From the NCBI GenBank assembly GCA_022822365.1, contig JAJEBV010000049.1:1-64000 (forward strand): a stretch of DNA of 64,000 bases, written 5' to 3'. Position 1 is the stretch's first letter, and the number at the start of each line of letters is the position of its first letter. Of this stretch, positions 49,624-58,989 are shown piece after piece. The stretch is from Thermoanaerobaculia bacterium. Lineage in GTDB: Bacteria > Acidobacteriota > Thermoanaerobaculia > Multivoradales > Multivoraceae. The notes under the pieces were generated by a model. It saw nothing but the letters and a program-made list of their open reading frames with translations. It was not told the DNA's origin and made no database searches. The position numbers were made by a program, and so were the translations under genes.

Positions 49624-52202
49624 CAACGGGCCTCGCGCAGGGAGTCGATCGGAGGCCGCTGCAACGCGCCGACGCTGGCCAGGAGCCCCGTCGCGAGCGA
49701 CAGCAGGCTGCCCGCGGCGAGCGCCCCGAACACCGCCCAGGGCCTGAACGACCAGGCAAGTTCGAGCTCCCGGGTCACCAGCCACCAGGCCGCCGCCGAG
49801 CCGAGCACGGCCGCCACGGCCGCCGCCGACAGGCCGACCAGGGCGTACTCAGCCGCGAAAGCTCGCAGCACATCGAAGCGGGTCGAGCCGATCGTCTTGA
49901 GCAGGGCCGCCTCACGGCCGCGTCGCGCCGAACTCGCGGCGACCGCGCCGGCCAGCGTCAGCAGGGCCGCGGCAACCGTGAAGCTGCCGAGCACTCGCAC
50001 GCCGACCTGAAGGTTGCCCACCAGGTCGATCACCTTCTGGAGCACTTCCCGGATCCGGACCACGGCGACGCCGGGATAGGCGAGGTAGATCTCGTCCTGG
50101 ATCCGCTGTTCGCGCTCCTGCGGCAACCAGGCTGCCGCGAGCCGGGTATGCGGCGCCCAGTCCAGCACTGCCGGCTCGACCACGAGGAAGAAGTTGATGC
50201 CGAAACCCTCCCAGTCCACCCGTCGCAGGCTGGTCACGGTGATCCGGGTCTCCCGGCCGCCCACCTCCAGGTCGATCGTCGAGCCGACGCTCACTCCGAT
50301 CGTCTCCGCGAACTCCTGCTCGACACTGACCTCGCCAACCGCCGGATCGACCCAGGGCCGCGCCGCCGTCGCCGGCCCGGCGGCACCCCTGTTCCGGGTC
50401 TCGAGAATCACGTTGTCCTCGGGCAGCTCATCGAGGAAGGTCAACCGCATTTGCCGCCTCAGGGCCCAGCGGTTGCGGTCGTTCAGCCGCTCCGCCACCG
50501 GAACCCCGTCGATCGCCCGGACGCGGGCCATCACCACCGGCGCCGACTGCACCCTCCGGGCCCCCTGGCGCTCCAGGAGCCCTGCGAGGTCATCCCAGCC
50601 CGCCGCCGGCACGTTCAGGAGGAACGCGCTCGGCGCCTCCTCGGGAAGCCCGGCCGCCAGTTCGTCATGAAGGTGCCCCTGGACGACGAACATGGCGAGC
50701 AACACCATCAGGCCCATTCCCAGTGCGACCGAGGCCGCCAGCGTGCCCGACTCGGGCCTCGCCAGCGCCGCGACGCCGTACCGAAGCCAGGAGGAGCGGC
50801 ACCTGGGCGCCAGGAACCGGGCCAGCCGCCGTAACAGCAGCGCCGCCAGGATCAACGCGACGACAGCCGCCGCCACCGCGCCCACGAACCGGAGCGCCAG
50901 CCACAGCGACCCGGCCTGAAGCGCCGTCGAACCCGCCACGCCGGCACCCACCGCGACCACGGAGAGAGCGCCCGCGAGCCGTGAACCCGGCAACGGTTCG
51001 GCGCCGCTGCGGAACACGCGCACCGGCGGCGCGCGCAGCACGACGAGCAGCGCCGGAGCCGAGAACGCCGTCGATACGCCGACGCCGAGAGCCACGCCCC
51101 GGAGGAAAGCCCAGGGCTGCCAGATCGAAACCGCCTCGACCGGCAGCGCGCCACCGAGGATCGCCGGCACGAGGAGGATGGAGAGCAGCCCGGCCACGCC
51201 GCCGATCACCCCGGCCACCAGACCCAGCAGGACCGCCTGGACGACGTACGTGCGCATCAAGTCCCGCGGCCGGGCCCCCAGGCACTTGAGCACCGCGAGC
51301 GCGTCGAGACGCTGGGTCAGCCAGGCGCGAACACCCTGGGCCACGCCGACGCCGCCGACCAGGAGCGACAGCAGCGCCACCAGGCCCAGGTAGCGCGAGA
51401 GCCGCTCGAGGTCCTCACGAATGCCGGGCTGGGCATCGGCGTAGGTCTCGACCCGCACTGCGCTGTCGTCGATCTCCTCGCGCAGGGCGTCCGCCCGCAG
51501 TTCAAGCTCTTCGAGCGAGTGCTCCCCCGGCAGCCGCACCAGCACCCGGTAGCCGCCGAAGCCCGCGAAGGGAAAGAGACCAGCCGCCTCCTGCGCGGCC
51601 ACGCCCACGACGACCCGCGGCCCGAAGGCGAACGCCGTTGGCAGCCGGTCCGGCTCCGCTTCGAGCGAACCGATGATCCGGAGCGTCCGCCGGCCGAGAC
51701 GAAGATCGTCGCCGACGTTCAGGCCGAGCCGGGACAGCGCTTCCGGCGACACGAGCGCGGAATGGTCGCCCAGGACGTCCGCCGGGCTCGTTCCGGAAGG
51801 CAGCGGCGGCTCCGTCACGAGTTCGCCATAGAACGGATAGCCGCCAGACACCGCCTTCAGCTCGGCCAGAAGGCTCGACGGGCCGTCGCCGCCCCGTTCG
51901 CGGGGCGAAGCGCGGCCCACCATCGCCGCCAGCTCGCGCACTTCGGCGCGAGCGGCCCCGGAGACGCGATCGATCGTCTCCAGCACGTCCTCCGGAACCG
52001 GGCCCCGCGAGCGAACCGCCAGGTCCGCCGCCAGCAGCTTCCGCGCCTCCCCCCGGATCGCGCCGTCGACGCTCGAGGCAAGTCCCGCGACCGAAACGAC
52101 GGCGCCGACGCCGACCGAGAGGCACGCCACCCAGACCCAGACCCGCCCCAGGGAGCCCCGGAGTTCCCGCAGCGAGTACCGGAGCGCGACCCGCGGACTC
52201 AC
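49623..52202 (-). CDS. FtsX-like ABC transporter permease (YbbP type)
   Basis: The 859-residue membrane protein has a first helix near the N-terminus (VWVACLSVGVGAVVSVAGLAS), a large extracytoplasmic domain, and two FtsX cores. The first is VGVAQGVRAWLTQRLDALAVLKCLGA and the second is ARRGREAALLKTIGSTRFDVLRAF, each followed by hydrophobic segments. YbbP/MacB-like permeases move lipids or hydrophobic molecules or act as mechanotransmission devices with an ATPase partner. Its GTG overlaps the ATPase stop (GTGA), fixing the operon. The substrate is unknown. Confidence 0.88.
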   Translation of the reverse strand: MSPRVALRYSLRELRGSLGRVWVWVACLSVGVGAVVSVAGLASSVDGAIRGEARKLLAADLAVRSRGPVPEDVLETIDRVSGAARAEVRELAAMVGRASPRERGGDGPSSLLAELKAVSGGYPFYGELVTEPPLPSGTSPADVLGDHSALVSPEALSRLGLNVGDDLRLGRRTLRIIGSLEAEPDRLPTAFAFGPRVVVGVAAQEAAGLFPFAGFGGYRVLVRLPGEHSLEELELRADALREEIDDSAVRVETYADAQPGIREDLERLSRYLGLVALLSLLVGGVGVAQGVRAWLTQRLDALAVLKCLGARPRDLMRTYVVQAVLLGLVAGVIGGVAGLLSILLVPAILGGALPVEAVSIWQPWAFLRGVALGVGVSTAFSAPALLVVLRAPPVRVFRSGAEPLPGSRLAGALSVVAVGAGVAGSTALQAGSLWLALRFVGAVAAAVVALILAALLLRRLARFLAPRCRSSWLRYGVAALARPESGTLAASVALGMGLMVLLAMFVVQGHLHDELAAGLPEEAPSAFLLNVPAAGWDDLAGLLERQGARRVQSAPVVMARVRAIDGVPVAERLNDRNRWALRRQMRLTFLDELPEDNVILETRNRGAAGPATAARPWVDPAVGEVSVEQEFAETIGVSVGSTIDLEVGGRETRITVTSLRRVDWEGFGINFFLVVEPAVLDWAPHTRLAAAWLPQEREQRIQDEIYLAYPGVAVVRIREVLQKVIDLVGNLQVGVRVLGSFTVAAALLTLAGAVAASSARRGREAALLKTIGSTRFDVLRAFAAEYALVGLSAAAVAAVLGSAAAWWLVTRELELAWSFRPWAVFGALAAGSLLSLATGLLASVGALQRPPIDSLREAR

Positions 52203-52927
52203 CGGGCACTTGCTTCCGCGACGCGGCCGTCCACCATGACCAGCTCGCGATCGGCGAGCGCGGCCACCGCCGGATCGTGGGTCACCAGCACCAGGGTCGA
52301 TCCGAATCGATCCCGCAGCGCCATCATCGCATCGAGGACCGCCGCGCCGGTCACCGAGTCCAGGTTGCCCGTCGGTTCGTCGCCCAGGAGGATCCGCGGC
52401 TCGGCGGCGAACGCCCTGGCCAGAGCTACTCGCTGCTGCTCACCGCCCGAGAGTTGCGACGGATAGTGGTGGACGCGCTCCGCCAGGCCCACGTCCGCCA
52501 GGAGTTCCTCCGCCCGCCGGCCGGAGCGCCTGCGCCCCAGGAGGTCGAGCGGAAACTGGACGTTCTCGCGCGCGGTCAGGTTGGGAAGCAACTGAAACGC
52601 CTGGAAGACGAAGCCGATCTTCTCCCGCCGCAGCAGGGCCAGTTCGTCCTCGCTCAGATGCTCGATCGGCTGGCCGTCGATCAGAACGCTGCCCGCGGTA
52701 GGCCGGTCGAGTCCGGCAAGCAGCGCGAGCAACGTCGACTTGCCGGCCCCGGAGGGGCCCCGAACGGAAACGCACTCGCCGGCGGCCACCTCGAGATCGA
52801 CATCGTCGACCACGACCAGGGTGCGTTCCCCCGAACGCAGTTCGCGACGCAGCCCCCGGGTCTCGAGACGGGCCGTAGCCCCCTGCGACGCGAGCGCCGC
52901 CGCCCCGGAAGCCTCCCCGGGACTCAA
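52199..52927 (-). CDS. ABC transporter ATP-binding protein (YbbA/LolD type)
   Basis: The protein has all ABC motifs: Walker A GPSGAGKST, Q-loop VFQAFQLLP, signature LSGGEQQRVALA, Walker B ILLGDEPTGNLD and switch His VTHDP. It belongs to the MacB/LolD/YbbA class that powers FtsX-type permeases. I suggest the TTG at 52927, which overlaps the stop of the MBL gene (TTGA) and gives about 242 residues. A start at 52987 would add 20 residues within the MBL gene. The next gene is its permease, joined by a GTGA overlap. Confidence 0.88.
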   Translation of the reverse strand: MSPGEASGAAALASQGATARLETRGLRRELRSGERTLVVVDDVDLEVAAGECVSVRGPSGAGKSTLLALLAGLDRPTAGSVLIDGQPIEHLSEDELALLRREKIGFVFQAFQLLPNLTARENVQFPLDLLGRRRSGRRAEELLADVGLAERVHHYPSQLSGGEQQRVALARAFAAEPRILLGDEPTGNLDSVTGAAVLDAMMALRDRFGSTLVLVTHDPAVAALADRELVMVDGRVAEASAR

Positions 52928-53619
52928 AGGAAGCCCAGCATCGCCCGCCACTGCTCGAGACTGTCCGGTCGGAGATAGGCGTTCCACATGAGTTCACGGC
53001 CGATCGTCGAGCTGGACTCGGGGCCGTAGTCGTGGCCCGGGTAGATCGCGAGCTCCGGCGGCAGGTTCTTCAGCCGCTGCAGCGAGCGGTACATCGCGTC
53101 GGCGTCGCTGTGCGGCAGGTCGATCCGGCCGATTCCCTGCACGAAGAGCGTGTCCGCGGTCAGCACGTGGCTGCCGGCGCGGAAGCAGCAACTGCCCGGG
53201 GAATGGCCCGGCGTGTGCAGCACCTCGACCGCCAGGTCGCCCAGTTCGAGGACGTCGCCGTCCCGAAACGACTCCACCCGGTGGGGCGGGCAACCGGTCA
53301 TCTCGGCGCCGCGTTCCGCCTCGGCTTCGTGAATCAGCATCGGCACGTCGAACTCGGCGCGCAGCTCGCGCACCCCCGGGACGTGCTGGCCGAAGATGTC
53401 GCCGCCGATGTGATCCTGGTGGAAGTGCGTCGCCAGCACGCCGACAACGTCGTAGCCCTGCTCCTGCGCGATCTCGACCACGCGGATCGGCTCCCATGCC
53501 GGGTCGACGACCCAGGCACGGCTGGTCGACGGGTCGGCCAGCACGTAGACGAAGTTCGCCATCGGTCCGGCCTGGATCTGGATCAGGCGCGGTTCTCCGG
53601 CAGGGGGAGCGTCGCTCAT
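52924..53619 (-). CDS. Metallo-beta-lactamase-fold hydrolase (glyoxalase II-like)
   Basis: The 231-residue protein has the full metal motif T-H-F-H-Q-D-H-I-G-G, LHTPGHSPGS, TADTLFVQGIGR and YPGHDYGP. This pattern is typical of glyoxalase II and persulfide dioxygenase-like enzymes (hydroxyacylglutathione hydrolase family). The length fits a single-domain thiolesterase. The ATG at 53619 lies 9 bases after TAGATT. It heads an operon with the ABC ATPase, permease and MFS carrier. The link between hydrolase and transporter is unclear. Confidence 0.86.
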   Translation of the reverse strand: MSDAPPAGEPRLIQIQAGPMANFVYVLADPSTSRAWVVDPAWEPIRVVEIAQEQGYDVVGVLATHFHQDHIGGDIFGQHVPGVRELRAEFDVPMLIHEAEAERGAEMTGCPPHRVESFRDGDVLELGDLAVEVLHTPGHSPGSCCFRAGSHVLTADTLFVQGIGRIDLPHSDADAMYRSLQRLKNLPPELAIYPGHDYGPESSSTIGRELMWNAYLRPDSLEQWRAMLGFL

Positions 53620-53628
53620 CGTCCGCGG

Positions 53629-53634
53629 AATCTA
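53629..53634 (-). promoter_or_regulatory. -10 box of the MBL/ABC transporter operon
   Basis: On the minus strand TAGATT is followed by 9 bases and the ATG at 53619. It lies in a 50-base gap shared with a divergent SDR gene. Confidence 0.4.
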
Positions 53635-53669
53635 CCCCGCCGCGGGCCGCGGTTGTAATCTCCCCCGCC

Positions 53670-54437
53670 ATGACGACCCGAGAAACACGCCGACTCTTCG
53701 ACCTCTCCGGACGCACCGCCCTCGTCACCGGCGGCAGCCGAGGCCTCGGCCGCGAGATGTCGCTCGCCTTCGCCGCCGCCGGGGCGAACGTCGTCGTCAC
53801 CAGCCGGAAGATCGATTCCTGCCGCTCCGTCGTCTCGGAGATCGAAGCGATGGGCGGAGAAGGCCTGGCCCATGCCTGCCACGTCGGCCGCTGGAACGAC
53901 GTGGACGCCCTGATCGACGCCGCCTACGAGCGCTTCGGCAAGGTCGACGTCCTGGTAAACAACGCCGGCATGTCGCCGCTCTATCCGAGCCTCGCAGAGG
54001 TCAGCGAAGAGCTGTTCGACAAGGTCGTCGGCGTCAACCTGAAGGGGCCCTTCCGACTCGCCGCGGTGATCGGCGCGAGGATGGCCGAAGGCGACGGCGG
54101 CAGCATCATCAACGTGACCAGCACCGCCGCGATCCACCCGAGCGCCAACGCCGAACCGTACGGAGCGGCCAAGGCGGGCCTGAACGCCCTGACCGAGTCG
54201 CTGGCCCAGGCCTACGGCCCCAGGGTCCGGGTCAACGCGATCATGCCCGGTCCCTTCCTGACCGACATCTCCAAGGCCTGGGACCTGGAGGCATTCAACG
54301 AGCGGGCGAAGACCTCGATCGCGCTCGGCCGCGGCGGCGAGCCCGACGAGATCGTGGGCGCCGCGCTCTACCTCGCCTCCGACGCCTCGAGCTACACGAC
54401 GGGCGCGATCCTGCGGATCGACGGCGGCAGTCGGTGA
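53670..54437 (+). CDS. Short-chain dehydrogenase/reductase
   Basis: The 255-residue classical SDR has the cofactor motif TGGSRGLGRE, NNAG, the active Ser (VTSTAAIH) and Y-x-x-x-K in EPYGAAKAG. VNAIMPGPF is the usual segment after it. It oxidises or reduces a hydroxy/keto group with NAD(P)(H). The fatty-acid or polyol type cannot be chosen. The ATG at 53670 lies 10 bases after TGTAAT, a weaker box than others here. The stop overlaps the next start (GTGA at 54434-54437). Confidence 0.9.
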   Translation: MTTRETRRLFDLSGRTALVTGGSRGLGREMSLAFAAAGANVVVTSRKIDSCRSVVSEIEAMGGEGLAHACHVGRWNDVDALIDAAYERFGKVDVLVNNAGMSPLYPSLAEVSEELFDKVVGVNLKGPFRLAAVIGARMAEGDGGSIINVTSTAAIHPSANAEPYGAAKAGLNALTESLAQAYGPRVRVNAIMPGPFLTDISKAWDLEAFNERAKTSIALGRGGEPDEIVGAALYLASDASSYTTGAILRIDGGSR

Positions 54438-56704
54438 CGATGGCGCTACGCGAGCCCCATCGCGCCCTCGCTGCGGTCGCCCTGGCGCTCCTCGCCTGCG
54501 GAGGCGACGAGTCGCCGCCGGTCGCCACCGATCTCGCCTCACATCTGGATCTGGCCGACGTCACGGCCGAATCGAGCGAGGTCGTACCGAGCGACTACGA
54601 CCAGCGACGGGAACTGATGGCTGGCTGGTCCCCGCCCGAACAGGATGCCGAGGGCACCTTCGCCACAAACGAGGGACTCCGATCGGAGCTTGCCTGGCAT
54701 CTCGCCTGGACGCGACCGCTCGAACTGGTGCTCACAGGTCGTTCCATGGCTGCCGCGAACGGCGCACCGACGAAGGTCGAGGTCTCCTGGAACGGCGAAC
54801 TGCTCGGCGACCTCCGTCTGCCTGCGGACTCCGGCATGCAGGAGCACCGGCTGGGAGTGCCGCTTGATGTGCAACGAACTGGCGCCAACACCGTGCTTCT
54901 CGACTACTCCACGTCCGGCGCAGCGCCGACATTGCCGGAAGTCGCCTGGAGTCGCATCCGAATCGAGGGCGCCGGCACCGGCGCGAGGCCGGCGGTCGCC
55001 GCCGACGGCGCCTTGCAGCTGCCCTTCCGAACGGCAGTCGACTTCTACGTCATGCTGCCCGACGGCGGTTCTCTCGTGCTGGACGACATCGCGCTCTACG
55101 GTCCACAGGGCGCCTGGCGGAGCGCCGATCCCGCTCCCGCCCTTCTCGTCTCCGTTCATCGCTACCCGGCGGCGCCGGCCGCAGTGAGTGAGACGATCAC
55201 GGAGGGGCGCGGGCGCGTCCGTCTGCGACCGCACCACCTCCCGATCAGGGTCCGCATCGAACCGGTGGCCGGCGCGCGACTGCCACAGGCCGAGGCGGGA
55301 TTCCGCTTCTCCGGCGTATTGAACAGCGCGGGCAACCCGTGGCCGCACGCCGCCTCAACTACTTCCATACCGACGACCTCCCCCGGACCGGAAGACGCCG
55401 CCGCCAGTCCCGGGGAGAAGTTCCCTCACGTGCTCATCTTCCTCGTCGATACGCTCCGGGCCGATCGACTCGGCAGCTACGGCTACGACCGCCCGACCTC
55501 CCCGAACATCGACCGGTTCGCGGCCAGAGCCGTTCGGTTCGAGCACGCGGTGGCCCAATCCTCCTGGACCCGGCCGGCGACCGCCAGCATTCTGACCGGC
55601 CTCTATCCACACAATCACGGCGCTCGTAGCAGAAACCACGTTCTGGCCCGCGACGTTGCCTACCTGCCCGAGATCCTCCGCTCGATCGGCTATCGGGCGC
55701 TCGGCGTGTCCAGCAACAGCATTGCCGGACCGACCTTCGGGTTCCGCCGCGGTTTCAGCCACTTCAAGCAACTGCCGGAGAACCTCTCGAGCCCCGGCAT
55801 CCACATTCCGGTGTGGCGGGTCGTCGACGAAACGCTGGACTGGCTTGAACGAATAGGTCCCGGGGACTCCTTCTTCGTGTTCATGCACGCGATGGATCCC
55901 CACGCTCCCTACTACCCCCCGGAACCGCACCGCTCGCGCTTCGCGCCCGACGCTCCCGCCGGCCCTTTGGGGACGAACATGGGCAAGTTGCAGCCCTTCG
56001 AAATCCCTCACCTGAGCGATGTCTACGACGCCGAGATCGCCACGGTGGACGAGCACTTCGGACGCCTGCTCGAAGAACTCGACAGGCGGGGATTCCTCGA
56101 CGACACTCTCGTCGTGTTCGTTTCAGACCACGGCGAGGAGTTTCAGGACCACGGCAACCACGGTCACGGTTCGAACCTCTACCGCGAACAGATCCACGTA
56201 CCCCTGATCGTTCAGCTCCCGGCCCGGCTGCGCGCGACGGTCGAACGCTCGGTGGTCCAGGAACAGGTGCGACAGATCGACATCGTGCCGACGATTCTCG
56301 AAGCGATCGGACGCCCCGGTCTGATCGAAACCGACGGCGAGTCGCTGCTGCCCCTGATGACATCCGAAGGCACCCGGAGAAAGCACCGGATCGCCATGTC
56401 TGATCTCCGTAACGACGGAGAAGCCGTGGACGCGCTACTGCTCCAGCAGGACGACGAGCCCCGCCGCAAGCTGATCGACTACTGGAGCGCCTCGTTCGGG
56501 GAGGCTCACCAGTTCTTCGACACGACGAACGACCCGGCCGAACTGCGCAATCTACGCGCGAAGGAACCGCACTGGGCCGGCTACCTCCGGGCGGTCGGCA
56601 GACTCATGCGCCGTGGGTCGCGGGAGCAACTCGAACCCGGTCTGGAACCGGACATGCCGCCCGAGCAGCGGAGAGCGCTCGAGGCACTCGGCTACCTGGA
56701 CTGA
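54434..56704 (+). CDS. Sulfatase-fold lipoprotein (alkaline-phosphatase superfamily)
   Basis: The 756-residue protein has a lipoprotein signal (LALLACGG). The first 300 residues are beta-rich. The second part is a sulfatase-fold hydrolase: FLVDTLRADRLGSYGY with metal Asps, then S-S-W-T379-R-P-A-T, VSDHGEEFQDH and NLYREQIHVPL. The position normally held by the formylglycine Cys/Ser is Thr379, as in phosphotransferases such as LtaS-type or phosphonate enzymes. So it may move phospho groups or cleave phosphoesters rather than sulfates. It overlaps the SDR stop by GTGA. ATG 54440 is an alternative start. Confidence 0.82.
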   Translation: MTMALREPHRALAAVALALLACGGDESPPVATDLASHLDLADVTAESSEVVPSDYDQRRELMAGWSPPEQDAEGTFATNEGLRSELAWHLAWTRPLELVLTGRSMAAANGAPTKVEVSWNGELLGDLRLPADSGMQEHRLGVPLDVQRTGANTVLLDYSTSGAAPTLPEVAWSRIRIEGAGTGARPAVAADGALQLPFRTAVDFYVMLPDGGSLVLDDIALYGPQGAWRSADPAPALLVSVHRYPAAPAAVSETITEGRGRVRLRPHHLPIRVRIEPVAGARLPQAEAGFRFSGVLNSAGNPWPHAASTTSIPTTSPGPEDAAASPGEKFPHVLIFLVDTLRADRLGSYGYDRPTSPNIDRFAARAVRFEHAVAQSSWTRPATASILTGLYPHNHGARSRNHVLARDVAYLPEILRSIGYRALGVSSNSIAGPTFGFRRGFSHFKQLPENLSSPGIHIPVWRVVDETLDWLERIGPGDSFFVFMHAMDPHAPYYPPEPHRSRFAPDAPAGPLGTNMGKLQPFEIPHLSDVYDAEIATVDEHFGRLLEELDRRGFLDDTLVVFVSDHGEEFQDHGNHGHGSNLYREQIHVPLIVQLPARLRATVERSVVQEQVRQIDIVPTILEAIGRPGLIETDGESLLPLMTSEGTRRKHRIAMSDLRNDGEAVDALLLQQDDEPRRKLIDYWSASFGEAHQFFDTTNDPAELRNLRAKEPHWAGYLRAVGRLMRRGSREQLEPGLEPDMPPEQRRALEALGYLD

Positions 56705-56709
56705 AGCGT

Positions 56710-56724
56710 CGCCGCTGCGCGGCG
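56710..56724. terminator. Hairpin CGCCGC-TGC-GCGGCG between convergent genes
   Basis: Perfect 6-base arms (56710-56715 and 56719-56724) with a TGC loop lie six bases after the sulfatase-fold gene and nine bases before the end of the convergent SDR gene. There is no clear T-run on either strand. The stem is identical to that at 29594-29608. Confidence 0.35.
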
Positions 56725-56732
56725 CGTTGTCG

Positions 56733-57512
56733 TCAGGCGCGGCGAACGGTCAACCCGCCGTCGACCGGCAACGCGACGCCGGTGATGAAGGACGAGGCGG
56801 GCAGGCAGAGGTGCAGCGTGCCGTGCGCCACCTCCTCCGGGTCGCCGTAGCGGCGTAGCGCGGTGCGCCGGCGAGCGTAGATCTGCTTGTGCTCCTCGGG
56901 AATCCGCTCCGTCATCGCGGTGCGGATCGGGCCGGGGCAGATGCAGTTCACCGTGATGCCCTCCTTGCCGAGCTCCACCGCCAGACCCCGGGTCAAGCCG
57001 ATGACTCCCGTCTTGGCCGCCGAATAGGCGCTGTTCATGGCGGTCGCGCCCAGGCCCTCGGTCGAAGCGATGTTGACGATCCGCGGTGAATCGGACTTGC
57101 GGAGGTAAGGCAGCGCCGCGCGGATCGTCCGCTGGTGGGCGGTGAGGAGAACATTGACCGTCTCCTGCCAGCGCACCTCGTACTCGTCCGCGTCGATCGG
57201 GCCGCCGCGGGAGATGCCGGCATTGTTCACCAGGATGTCCAGGCCGCCGTAGCGGTCGGCGACTTCGTCGACGACCCGGCGAATCGCATCGCCGTCGCCC
57301 ACGTCCAGGGTCCAGGCGGTCGCTTCCCGGCCGGCGGCGCGAATCTCGGCGACCGTTGCCCGAACTCCGTCCGCGTTGATGTCGGTTGCGGCGACATTCG
57401 CGCCTTCGGCGGCAAACAGCTTCGCCGTGGCCCGGCCCATGCCGGAGGCGCAGCCGGTGACCAGCGCCGTCTTGCCGGCCACCGACCGGCTCAGCGTACT
57501 CAGTTCCGTCAT
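56733..57512 (-). CDS. Short-chain dehydrogenase/reductase
   Basis: The 259-residue classical SDR has TGCASGMGRA for cofactor binding, NNAGISRGG, Ser in NIASTEGLG and the catalytic Y-S-A-A-K. ICPGPIRTAMTERI and a C-terminal PVDGGLTVRR complete the fold. The Asp in ATDINADG after the second strand suggests NAD(H) rather than NADP(H). Its ATG overlaps the stop of the aminotransferase gene (TGATG), so the pair works together, perhaps in degradation of an amino alcohol or polyamine-like compound. Confidence 0.9.
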   Translation of the reverse strand: MTELSTLSRSVAGKTALVTGCASGMGRATAKLFAAEGANVAATDINADGVRATVAEIRAAGREATAWTLDVGDGDAIRRVVDEVADRYGGLDILVNNAGISRGGPIDADEYEVRWQETVNVLLTAHQRTIRAALPYLRKSDSPRIVNIASTEGLGATAMNSAYSAAKTGVIGLTRGLAVELGKEGITVNCICPGPIRTAMTERIPEEHKQIYARRRTALRRYGDPEEVAHGTLHLCLPASSFITGVALPVDGGLTVRRA

Positions 57513-58915
57513 CAGGACGCTCCTCCGCCCGCCTCGACCCAGGCCAGGGTCTCGTCCAGGCCGCGGCCGAAGCGCTCCAGGATCTCGTCGATGTCCGACT
57601 CCGTGACGATCAAGGGCGGGCAGAACGCCACCGTGTCGCCCAGCGCACGCAGTATCACGCCGTGATCCAGGCAGCGATTCATGCAGTACGTTCCCACTCC
57701 GCGCTGAACCGGGAAGGCCTCACGGGTCCGCCTGTCCGCCACGAGTTCGCAGGCGCCGAGCAGACCCCTGCCCCGCACCTCACCGACCAACGGATGGTCC
57801 GCGAAGCGCCGCAGCCCGGCCTGGAAGTAGCGGCCGACCCGATCCGCGTGAGCGAAGAGATCCCGTTCCTCCATCAGTTCCAGCGCCTTGAGCGCCACGG
57901 CCGCACAGACCGGATGCCCCGTGTAGGTAAAGCCGTGGCCGAAGACGCCCCAGCGCTCGCCCGCCTCGACGAACACGTCGACCATCTCGTCCGGTACCAG
58001 CACCGCGCTGATCGGCACGTAGGCGGACGACAGGGCTTTCGCGACCGAGGCAGTGTCCGGCCTCATCCCCATCGCCTCGGCGCCGAAGGGCGTGCCCAGC
58101 CGTCCGAAGCCGCAGATCACCTCGTCGTCGATCAGCAGGACGTCGTGCTCGTCCAGGACCTTCTGGATCGCCGTGTAGTAACCCTCGGGAGGCACGACGA
58201 CGCCACCGGCGCCGAGCACCGGTTCGGCGATGAAGGCCGCGACGGTTTCGGGGCCTTCGGCGCGGATCAGCTCGCCGAGTTCGACCGCCAGCCGGGCCGT
58301 GAACTCCGCTTCCGTCTCGCCCGGCTCGCCCTCCCGGTAGTGGTGCGGGCAGGTCACGTGGCGAAACTGCGGCAATGGCAGGTCGAAGCTCTTGTGGAAC
58401 GGGGGCAGCCCGGTCATGCTGCCGGCGGCCAGCGAAACCCCGTGGTAGCCGCGGCGGCGGCTGATGATCTTCTTCTTCTCGGATCTGCCGAGCGCGTTGT
58501 TGTAGTACCAGACGAGCTTGACCTGGGTGTCGTTCGCGTCCGAGCCGGACGTGCCGAAGAACGCCTTCGCGTTCTCGACCGGCCCGATCTCGCGCAGCTT
58601 CTCGGCCAGTGCAACCGCCGGTTCGTGGCTGCGGCCCGCGAACAGGTGGGAGAAGGAGAGCTTCCGGATCTGCTCCGCGGCGGCTTCCGCGAGTTCTTCC
58701 ACGCCGTAGCCCAGCGCCGTGCACCACAGGCCGGCCAACCCCTCGATGTACTCCTTGCCGTCCTCGTCCCAGACCCGGATGCCCTGCCCCCGTTCGAGCA
58801 CCAGCGGGCCGTCACGGCGGAGAGCGGGAAGGTCCGTCGTCGGATGGAGGACGGACAGGTGGTCGCGATCTGACGTCGAAGGGGCGAAGACAGTCGCCTC
58901 GGCGGGTAGGCTCAT
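57512..58915 (-). CDS. Class III PLP-dependent aminotransferase
   Basis: The 467-residue protein has the class III omega-aminotransferase pattern: GIRVWDEDGKEYIEGLAGLW, FGTSGSDANDTQVKLVWYY, RRGYHGVSLAAGSMTGL, LIDDEVICGFGRLG and the PLP Lys in VAKALSSAYVPISAV. It moves a terminal amino group, for example from a diamine, beta-alanine or omega-amino acid, to a keto acid. A GGAG precedes the ATG at 58915. It is coupled to the downstream SDR gene. Confidence 0.9.
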   Translation of the reverse strand: MSLPAEATVFAPSTSDRDHLSVLHPTTDLPALRRDGPLVLERGQGIRVWDEDGKEYIEGLAGLWCTALGYGVEELAEAAAEQIRKLSFSHLFAGRSHEPAVALAEKLREIGPVENAKAFFGTSGSDANDTQVKLVWYYNNALGRSEKKKIISRRRGYHGVSLAAGSMTGLPPFHKSFDLPLPQFRHVTCPHHYREGEPGETEAEFTARLAVELGELIRAEGPETVAAFIAEPVLGAGGVVVPPEGYYTAIQKVLDEHDVLLIDDEVICGFGRLGTPFGAEAMGMRPDTASVAKALSSAYVPISAVLVPDEMVDVFVEAGERWGVFGHGFTYTGHPVCAAVALKALELMEERDLFAHADRVGRYFQAGLRRFADHPLVGEVRGRGLLGACELVADRRTREAFPVQRGVGTYCMNRCLDHGVILRALGDTVAFCPPLIVTESDIDEILERFGRGLDETLAWVEAGGGAS

Positions 58916-58989
58916 CGAAACTCCGGATGGGACAGGTTCAACGTACGAAGCGCGAGCAGTCTATGCCGCCTGGCCCGCTTCGCGCTCGT

